A stretch of DNA of 64,000 nucleotides from Chlorocebus sabaeus (taxonomy: Eukaryota > Chordata > Mammalia > Primates > Cercopithecidae): the NCBI RefSeq assembly GCF_047675955.1, contig NC_132915.1:50544026-50608025 (forward strand), written 5' to 3'. The translations under genes were made by a program, and so were the position numbers. The notes below the pieces were generated by a model. The model was not told where the DNA came from. It did no database searches and saw only the letters and a list, made by a program, of their open reading frames with translations. Positions 56,396-64,000 of the stretch are shown here, piece by piece; the first letter of the stretch is position 1; each line of letters begins with the position of its first letter.

Positions 56396-59300
56396 ATGGA
56401 AAAGGGAATGCTCTCTCCTTAATCCCCATAACACATAATAATCTAAAGAGCAGAATTCTTGGAGTATTCAGGAGAAAACTGGAGAATAGTCACCCTTCAT
56501 ACTGAAGATAAGTCTGATTTGTATATTCAGTCAGGATACAGTATCTTACAGGAAAATTTGGAAGAGTTTATTTTCTTAAACCTAAGTGAAATATACATAT
56601 CATTCACTTGCTGATTCCGATACCCAGCACAGTTCCTTACTTCTTCTCTAGCTTTTCTGGATCTCATTTTCACTCCTACTGAGGCTCAGAAATAATACCC
56701 CAAAGTGAAGGTCTCAGAAGCAGCCTCAGAAGCAAAGTTTCTCTCTGGCCTTCTCCTGCCCTGCTGTTTGTCACCCCTCATCTCCTGACGGAGCCCCTTT
56801 TCCCCAAAGCCAGCCATAAAATTTGAAAATATGACTCTAACTTTCCCTCACCTTTGTGTGTAAGAACTGAACAGGCCATAAAGAAATTCTCTAACCTACC
56901 TTGTTTGATTGTAGATACTAAGACCCCCCTTCCAAAAAGAGCTCGGCCACATACCCAAGAGGAAAGAATGGTGCATGGAGAGACCAAGAAGTATCTGACC
57001 AGAAGGGCCTTGCTGGGTTCCCCTACTCCGAATATTAGCATTAGATGATGCCCTTTTTATCTAATCACATTTCTACTCGGCTGTCCATTCTTCATGGAAC
57101 ATAAGCACAAAAAGGGATAGTTTTTTCTTGTACTTTGGGTCTTCATTTTGAAGGCTTCCATAGTTATACAAATCTATGATTCAATACATGTGTTATGCTT
57201 CTCTCTTGTTAACCTGTCTTTTGTTATAGGCATGTCAGCTGTGACCCTTTTGATAGGAAGGAAAGAGATCACACTATTTCTGCCCCTATAGTTTTGGTGA
57301 TGAAGATGGGATGCCTGAAGCACCTGACTCACGTACTGATGAGGTCCTGGTAAAAGACTGATAAAGAACTTGCTAATAAAGGTAAGAATTTTTACCAAGG
57401 TCAGTTCTGAATTTCTGCTTGTAGTGTCTGGTTAAGAACTAAAGGTCAAAATTTCTCTTTATTTCTTCCTTTCCAAATGCAGGTCATCAGGAGATCATTT
57501 GTTGGAATTGTTCTCTTGTGTAAATTTGGACTTATGGGACCCATTTGTTATTGATCCTATCCCTTCAAAAGACAGCTGTCGTTTTGTTGTTTTGTGTCCT
57601 GAGAACCTGACTTGGCTTGCTGCCTGTCAGGACACTCTTCAGTCTGTGCAGGGGGCCAATCCAAAAGTTGGAGGTTCTCATTGGAAGCTTACATATTGAC
57701 TATTGCTACCTCTCAAGACGTCTAAATTTTTCTTTCTTGTGGCTATCTTTAGAGGTGGCTCTGAATTTTGAGAGGACTGCATCTTGGCATTTCTTTGAAG
57801 ATGTCTCATGCATCCTTGGTGAAGTCATAAAAGGCTTGGTTTTTGTTCTGAGGCACTTCTTAGGTGCCTTTGTTTTAAAAGAAAAGAGAAAAAAAGAAAG
57901 TTTCAAACATTAGACATATTGATTGTTGGTTCTTGCTGAAATCCGATCAGTGAGTTTAAAGTAATTTTAAGACCTCTGTATTCAATTATTAGCTTAATTT
58001 AAAGCTGATATCAAGGCTACCATTTTTTAAAGGTCTTTCTGATTTTCTCCTTGTGATCGTGTATATCCCATGTAAACTTTTTTTCTGTAAACTCAAGCCT
58101 TTTTAAATTATATATTTGAATCCTCTGTTTGCTTCCTTTCTTGTAGGCAGGATTTTTGCTGGAAAAAAAATGTATAACTTCATGGGCCTTTTGTAGAAGC
58201 TTAAGACCTCCCCAGTCTGGCCCCTCTAAGACTTGTTCTTCCATTTACTTCTGCCCCTCCTTCCTTCTGCCACTTTCAATCTTCCATCTAGGTCTCTCTT
58301 ATCATCGACAAGCCCCTGCCTCTGCATTTGGTGGTCAGTGGGTGGAAAACTACTAAGCAAAAATGTCAGAGTTCTGTCAACCACATATAGGGATGTAGAG
58401 AAGACTTCTAGAAAGCCCGCTATTCCTCGAAGAATGAAAAAACAAAAATGTTGCCACAGACGCCCCATTACATAGAGTCTCCTGTCTTTCTCATGAAGCC
58501 CCAAGAGTCATGGGTAGGTTCTTCTCATGTCTGGAGCTCTGCTCTCCCTTGCCTTGAGTTCCCTGATCTCTTTGGCTTTTGTGGGTATCAAGGGTAACTT
58601 CACACTGTGAGAGAGCCACCTACCTGCCAAGACCAGAGACAGTGGCCAAGTTTGTTCTCTGTATAAGTCTGTCTCCTTCCAGCACCTTTTTCTTCAGAGC
58701 TAAAAAGAGGCACTTTCCTGGAAACAACTGACCCAAATTCTGGAAGGAACCCATTTCTTTAATTTTCATATCTTAGAGAGGGAAAATTCTCCCCACTTCA
58801 GGCAGGACATGTCCTCTTTGGACAATGGGCAGTTCTGGGGAGAGAAAAGGTCAGGATGTGTACCCTGCTTCCAGCCTGTGCAGCCTCCCAGGACCTCCTG
58901 ACTCGTCCCTCCCTCTACTTACTGCAGGTCACATGGAGGTGAGAGCCATCCCATCTGACTGTGGCACTTCAAGGGAAATCCAGAAAACTCTCCTGTTTGA
59001 AGGTACATTAACTCTTTAGAGTAAGTTGACAGTTTTACAAATTTATTCCTCCTATCAGATCATTCCTTTCAACTTTATAATTGAGAAAATTTTCACTCTC
59101 CCTTTGAATAAGGAATGAGCTTGCATCAATTCCACCTCGATTCAATAGTTAGAGAGAGGACTGATGTAAATTAAGAAACTTCAGAGAATGCAGTGATTGC
59201 CACAGGTGTCAACAGGGTAGACTAGAGAGGCATCTTGACAACATCGCAATTAAGGAAGTAATAAGGAAATATGTGTGAATTGTGCACATGTCCATTGCTC

Positions 59301-59999
59301 AGCTAGCAGGGCAGGGGTTCAGTTTAGCAGGGATCTGTCAGTTGTGTGATTCAGGTTGGAGACCCAACCATTACATTATTTCTCTTCTGTTCCTGAGTTA
59401 GAGGGTCCTAATTTACATGTTAAACCATTTTTCCTTTCCTCCTCCACCACTTGTAGCACACGTAATGCACTGGAATAAGCTGGAAGAGCCAGCAGTAGCC
59501 TGAGAACTTGGAAGGAGGATGGAGATGTTTAAATCATAGATATCAGTGTCAGGTACTCAGGAGATGGAACAATACCAATGAGCAACATTAAGTCAACTGT
59601 TCAGATCATTCCTATCAGAAGGGAAGATTGAAGTGGATGCTGAGAACACAGAGTTCTATTGAGCTGTGGCCAGCATCGTGTCCATGGCATGGGTAACACG
59701 GACACCACAGCAGCCTGCAGAGTACAGGGAGAGATGGGGTTTAACCCACTTCCAGATGCAAACTTCTGTTTTCTCCCTAGAGCCTAGCATGTCATCACAG
59801 TGCACGGAAAATTATTCATGGAACCAATGCAGTCCAAGGGATCTCTTAAGTTCTGCTCACGATGCAGCTTCCTTTAAAGACCAACAATACGAAGACAGTT
59901 CTTGAATAGAAGGGTCACAGGAAGACCCTCCAATAACGTCATTTCATTCGATGTCATATCCTTGTAACATTGATCAGAGAAGAAACTGACTCCCCACCA
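56396..59999. other. Long intergenic stretch, possibly old retroviral sequence
   Basis: No gene recognised. 56600-57110 has a texture like an ERV1 LTR (CTGACGGAGCCCCTTTTCCC, then AGCCAGCCATAAAATTTG). 57480-59020 is CT-rich with short open frames (57617-57913, 58825-59019) lacking firm domain matches. A pyrimidine tract and TAG before 59780 look like a splice acceptor ahead of a 40-codon open stretch, but nothing supports an exon. This may be a decayed endogenous retrovirus; I cannot prove it. Confidence 0.3.
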
Positions 60000-60136
60000 G
60001 GGCCTTTTCTGTGTGGAGTTTGCATGTTCTTCCCATGCCTGCATGAGTTTTCTCCAGGTACTTCAGTTTCCTCCTGTATCCCAAATATGTGCATGTTAAG
60101 TTAATTGGTTTGTCTAAATTTCTCCAGTCTCAGTGA

Positions 60137-60187
<51 letters not shown>

Positions 60188-60300
60188 AATGTGCCCTGTG
60201 ATTAAATAGCTTCCTGTCCAGTGGGGGTTTCCACCTTACACCTGATCTGTGAGGAGAGGTTCCTGTCCCCCTTGACCCTGAAACGGAGAAGTGGATTTGA
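60000..60300. mobile_element. Old interspersed repeat with (GT)n
   Basis: The phrase GTGTGGAGTTTGCATGTTCT, then TCCCATGCCTGCATGAG and TTAAGTTAATTGGTTTGTCT, is a common ancient mammalian repeat; class not fixed. A GT run (60140-60184) has grown inside it. An ATGAATGA run follows at 60303-60317. Confidence 0.6.
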
Positions 60301-60648
60301 AAATGAATGAATGAATGAGTACAAATGATTGCAAAACAAAAATTCACAAAGCATATGACACTTATACAGATGCACAACGATGTATGAAAGTGCTCAACAA
60401 GCCCACCATATTTGTTCCTGTTTGTTTTGGAACTGCTTCATTGTAAGAGGTGTTCCTTACAATTTTCACTTTGTAAACATTTTTTTGGATATATCTTCCT
60501 ATTACTATGACGGGAAAATATCATTTATTGTAATGCCAACCGTAGACAACAATACACAGCCAAAGACAACCATACTCAGCAATGTGACCAGTCTGTAGTT
60601 AAAGCCAGACTTTCATTGGCAAGCAGCCCTTTAAAAGCATTCATTGTG
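60301..60648. other. Intergenic, nothing recognised
   Basis: No gene or clear repeat apart from the short AATG run at its left edge. Confidence 0.4.
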
Positions 60649-61156
60649 TGTTGCAGTTGTAGCAGTGAGACAGCAAAATACGTAACATAACGAACTCCAT
60701 TTTGTTTATGGGGCCTACACCCATTCCTGCACGTAGGTTGGGATTATTTTAGAGCACCGAGATAATGTGCAAAAACAACAGTCACGTAGTTTTAAAAACT
60801 AACTCTGGTATTCAAGAAGAAGGATGTAAACAACTAACTATGTTTCATTAAAGACTGTAGGAGCATTGTGACCTGACCAAGAACAAAGAATTTTCCAACC
60901 TCCTTGGACCCTCGCTGATGCCCAGATGTCTGCTGTTGAAGGTCTCCTTTAAATCCTGACACCTTCCTCTTCTGCCTGCCCTTAACATAAAAAGAGCCTG
61001 AAATTTGTACTGTCTTAAGATGGTATTTTAAGATGCTAGTCCACCATCTTCTCAGTTTGCTGGCTTTCCTAATGAACCTGCTTCCCTGATCCCAGCAACT
61101 ATCATCTCTTGAGTTTGGTTTTCAAAGGGTGAGCAGCTGCACCTGGGTTCAGTTAC
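60649..61156 (+). mobile_element. Probable solo LTR (ERV1-like)
   Basis: Begins TGTTGCAGTTGTAGCAGTGA and ends GGGTTCAGTTACA. Between them are a TAACATAAAAAGAGCC TATA-like block and CTCAGTTTGCTGGCTTTCC, AATGAACCTGCTTCCCTGAT as in primate ERV LTRs. The length (about 510 bp) suits an LTR. Family not assigned; no coding part adjoins it. Confidence 0.45.
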
Positions 61157-61865
61157 ACTGTCCAGGAATACCTGAAGCTGCGTAATTTATAAAGAAAAAA
61201 AATGTTTATTTGACTCACAATTCTTCTACCTGGAAGACTGGGCAACTGGTGAAAGCCTCAGGCTGCTTAGATGCTATATAGTTTAGATGTTTGTTGGGGA
61301 CAACTTAGATCTCTATCATTTACATATTAAGCAAAAGTTGATAGTTATTAGTGAATGAGCTTCTCTAGTGCTTTTCTTCTTCTAGGATATATTTGTTCAG
61401 GTTCATGTGGTTATGCTTCCCTGGGGACTCAAGATTCAATTGATATGGACAAGGCCCTTTCTTTCATTAATTTATTTTATTTTTGGAGACAGAGTCTTGC
61501 TCTGTCAGCCTGCCTGGAGTGCAGTGGCACAAGCTCGGCTAACTGTAACCTCTGCCTCTTGCGTTCAAGCGATTCTCATGCCTCAGCCTTCCAAGTCCTG
61601 GGATTACAGACATGCCCCACCACACCTGGCTAATCTTTTTTTTTTTTTTTTGTATTTTAATAGAGATGGGGTTTCACTGGGTTGGCCAGGCTGGTCTGGA
61701 ACTCCTGAGCTCAAGTGGTCCACCTGCCTCTGCCTCCCAAAGTGCTGGGCCACTGGTGAAAGCCTCAGGCTGCTTAGATGCTATACAGTTTAGATTTTTG
61801 GTGGGGACATCTTACATCTTATAGTTCACATGTTTAATGGGGAGGCTGACCTGTTGAGTCCTGAA
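61157..61865 (-). repeat. MaLR-like fragment, and a duplicated 100-bp block around an Alu
   Basis: 61165-61235 resembles the reverse of a MaLR LTR 3' end (TGCGTAATTTATAAAGAAAA, TTTGACTCACAATTCTT). The block 61246-61340 (CTGGTGAAAGCCTCAGGCTG, then CTTAGATGCTATA-AGTTTAG) recurs at 61750-61850. An Alu (61472-61749) and about 130 bp of other DNA lie between. The second copy begins exactly at the truncated end of the Alu. Confidence 0.75.
61472..61749 (-). mobile_element. Alu, truncated at its 5' end
   Basis: Minus-strand Alu from TTTTGGAGACAGAGTCTTGC to CCTCCCAAAGTGCTGGG, lacking the last 25-30 bp of the consensus head, where the duplicated block begins. Confidence 0.9.
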
Positions 61866-62067
61866 GGAGGAAAAACTCAGAGCCTGTATCATTGGGTTGT
61901 CCTGGAAATTGTTCATTGCTTTTTCTTTATTCTTAAATACATAAGAAAACTCAAGAGTAAAAAATAAATTGGCTTCCAGGAGTTTGTAGTTGATGGGTTA
62001 ACAGAGTTGTTTTAGTATATTTTTGAAGAAATTAGTAATTAAATTTTATGATTTATTTTTTTCAATA
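61866..62067. other. Intergenic, nothing recognised
   Basis: Short AT-rich spacer between repeats. Confidence 0.4.
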
Positions 62068-62348
62068 GATGATGGCTTATGCCTGTAATCCCAGCATTTT
62101 GGGAGGCTGAGGTGGATCACTAGAGGCCAGAAGACAAGACCAGCCTGGCCAACATGGTGAAATCCTGTCTCTACTAAAAATACAAAAATTAGCTGGGCAT
62201 GGTGGCAGGTGCCTGTGATCCCAGCTACTTAGGAGGCTGAGGCATGAGAGTCGCTTGAACCCAGGGTGCGGAGGTTGCAGTGAGCCAAGATGTTGCCATT
62301 GCCTGGGTGACAGAGTGAGACTCCATCTCAAGAAAGAAAAAAAAAAAG
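62068..62348 (+). mobile_element. Alu
   Basis: Plus-strand Alu (GATGGCTTATGCCTGTAATC to CTCCATCTCAAGAAAG plus A tail), lacking the first few bases. The second monomer has a deletion. Confidence 0.9.
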
Positions 62349-62757
62349 GAATATATTTAGGAATATATTTAGTCTACTTTTCCTTAGAACTTAAATGTAG
62401 TTAGTTCAGTTCACTTACACCACACCCCTTGTTGCTCTATGAAGCAAGAGCAAATGTTTGACATTCAAAATGGATCTCAGAATCTTTTGTCATCTCACCC
62501 TCTCTGCTCTATTGATTTTATGCTCTTGTCTCTCCTTGGTTGATAAATTCACATCTACCCCCCGCTTCCTTTAATGGGTCCTTCCAGTCAAGCCATTATA
62601 ATGATTCTCCCTAAGGTTTTGACCTTGCATGATTGGTGTGGTCAGAATAGTTCATCCTGCAGATTTATATTTCTCTCTCAATAGTTTTATAAAAAGGTGT
62701 AATCCAAATAGTATTATTGAGAGGACAGAGATAGTATTTTCAAAACATCATAAAATG
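62349..62757. other. Intergenic, nothing recognised
   Basis: No gene or clear repeat seen between two Alus. Confidence 0.4.
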
Positions 62758-63041
62758 ACCTGGCACAGTGGCTGACACCTGTAATCCCAGCATATTTGGA
62801 GGCTAAGGCAGGAGGATTGCTTGAGCCCAGGAGCTCAAGACCAATCTAGACAACATGGTGAAACCTGGTCTCTACAAAAAAATTAGCCATGTGTGGTCAT
62901 GCCTGCTTGTGGTCCCAGTTACTCAGGAGGCTAGGGTAGAAGTATTGCTTGAGCCCAGGAGGTCAGGCTGCAGTGAGCAGGGATCACACCACTGCACTCC
63001 AGCCTGGGTGACAGAGTGAGACCCTGTCTCAAAAAAGAAAA
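62758..63041 (+). mobile_element. Alu, old (J-like)
   Basis: Plus-strand Alu from ACCTGGCACAGTGGCTGACA to CCTGTCTCAAAAAAG. Diverged. Confidence 0.9.
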
Positions 63042-64000
63042 TCGCAAAACAGTGGATAGTCCATATTCCGCCTGCAATAAATGTTCGTGTTATCATTTTT
63101 GATATTATCATCCAGATTAAAGTAGAATCTTTTGGGATTATCCAATTATCTTCTATTAATTCCTGGTTTCTCAAGGCTATTTTTTCATTGCCTAAGTAAA
63201 TTTATTAACTAGGTGGAGTCTTTAGGCAAGGCTAATATGCATTATCCTGCCAGAGAGCTTTGTTGGTTGTCTAGCGACTGCAGCCTGGTTACCAGTCTTT
63301 TGGGAATTGATTGGTGTGACTTCTCCCTTCTCTACAGTGCTGATCACATGTGAATTATACGAAAGAAAGGCAGGTAATTTGTCTTCGAAAGCTGAATTCA
63401 GTCCATTGACCCAGGAATTGCTTTTCTTAGAACCTCTGGCAGATGCAGCCATTTTTCTGTCTTTGTGCACCTCAACACTGGCATCATGATTTCACTCTGC
63501 CAGAGGCTCTCGTCCCCAATTTTTGCTGCATTGAATTTTGCTAACTTACACTTTGTAGTTAGTAAGGAAAAAGTCACTTCCCTTCTTTCACTGTCATGAC
63601 AATCAGAATGGCTTCTGTTTTTATGCTGCCTACAAACAACTGTCAAGTATTACTTTCTAGAAAAGTTGAAGTCAGAGACAAGAAAACCACAAAATTTGGA
63701 AATTATAAAGAAAACCACTGCAGCTCTTTTGCCTTTCTTTTACTTTCCTTTTTTTGTGTTACTTCATCATGAATTAGAATGTAATGTGGTAGCAGCAAGA
63801 CAAACTTTGCCCAGTAAACCACTACGTCAAAAAGGCGTTCTAAAAATTCATTTGTTTTTATGCTTTAAATTTAAAATGAAGAATCACAAATCAGTAAAGG
63901 AAAGACGGCTATGACTGTTTAACATGATAGCATGGGGCTCACTGCCCTGCACCATCAAAGTTTCACGTTGACAGAGGATCAAGGAACTTTAACAGATCAC
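63042..64000. other. Intergenic to window end
   Basis: No gene recognised. The short frames at 63307-63489, 63398-63646 and 63666-63914 have no known domain. An imperfect palindrome GTTGTCTAGCGAC (63266-63278) resembles the RFX X-box. Confidence 0.4.

Noticed and set aside
59770..59905. Possible exon after a pyrimidine tract and AG near 59780
   Set aside because: The 40-codon stretch has no recognisable domain and no supporting donor or partner exon.
1..64000. CRISPR array, operon, phage or bacterial system
   Set aside because: The whole window has primate repeat content and intronless mammalian genes. The regular repeats are microsatellites or transposon pieces.

Overview
The window is primate nuclear DNA from the type I interferon cluster (human 9p21-p22). 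Evidence: Alu, L1, MaLR, Tigger and MIR repeats throughout; an intact intronless KLHL9; and several IFN-alpha/omega genes and pseudogenes. The AluY at 38543-38837 has base states I associate with Old World monkeys (for example CTTGAGCC near the end). A cercopithecid monkey such as a macaque, baboon or relative is the best guess. This rests on remembered Alu diagnostics, not on an alignment.

Layout. 1-3.4 kb: an IFNA pseudogene (minus) with its upstream spacer. 3.4-15 kb: AT-rich, repeat-filled DNA with an omega-like pseudogene (plus, about 6.6-7.1 kb). 15-21 kb: KLHL9 (minus, CDS 18364-20217) with a probable 3' UTR region and a CpG-island promoter. 21-37 kb: a truncated IFN pseudogene (plus, about 22.0-22.3 kb), then a large L1 with an inverted 5' part (29.7-34.7 kb). 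37.3-37.9 kb: an intact IFNA6 orthologue (minus). 38-48 kb: the IFNA6 upstream spacer, swollen by an AluY, a second 5'-inverted L1, and an old L1M carrying three nested elements. 48.9-49.5 kb: an omega pseudogene (minus). 51.6-55.2 kb: an inverted copy of the IFN spacer leading into an intact IFNA1/13-type gene (plus, 54435-55004). 55.2-64 kb: no gene recognised; Alus, LTR pieces and microsatellites.

The three IFNA loci are copies of one duplicated unit (gene plus about 3 kb upstream). Two copies are in direct orientation and one is inverted, so IFNA6 and the IFNA1-type gene have their 5' ends facing each other across the omega pseudogene. The two intact genes encode 189-residue secreted cytokines with TATA boxes and GAAA-rich virus-response promoters. 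They would be induced by IRF3/IRF7 and signal through IFNAR. KLHL9 is an unrelated CUL3 ubiquitin-ligase adaptor housed in the cluster.

I found no new protein-coding system. The most informative structures are the duplicon layout, a nearly intact IFNA pseudogene, a 59-bp fragment of IFN coding sequence upstream of it, two 5'-inverted L1 insertions with secondary L1-derived insertions in one of them, and a perfect 22-bp inverted repeat.
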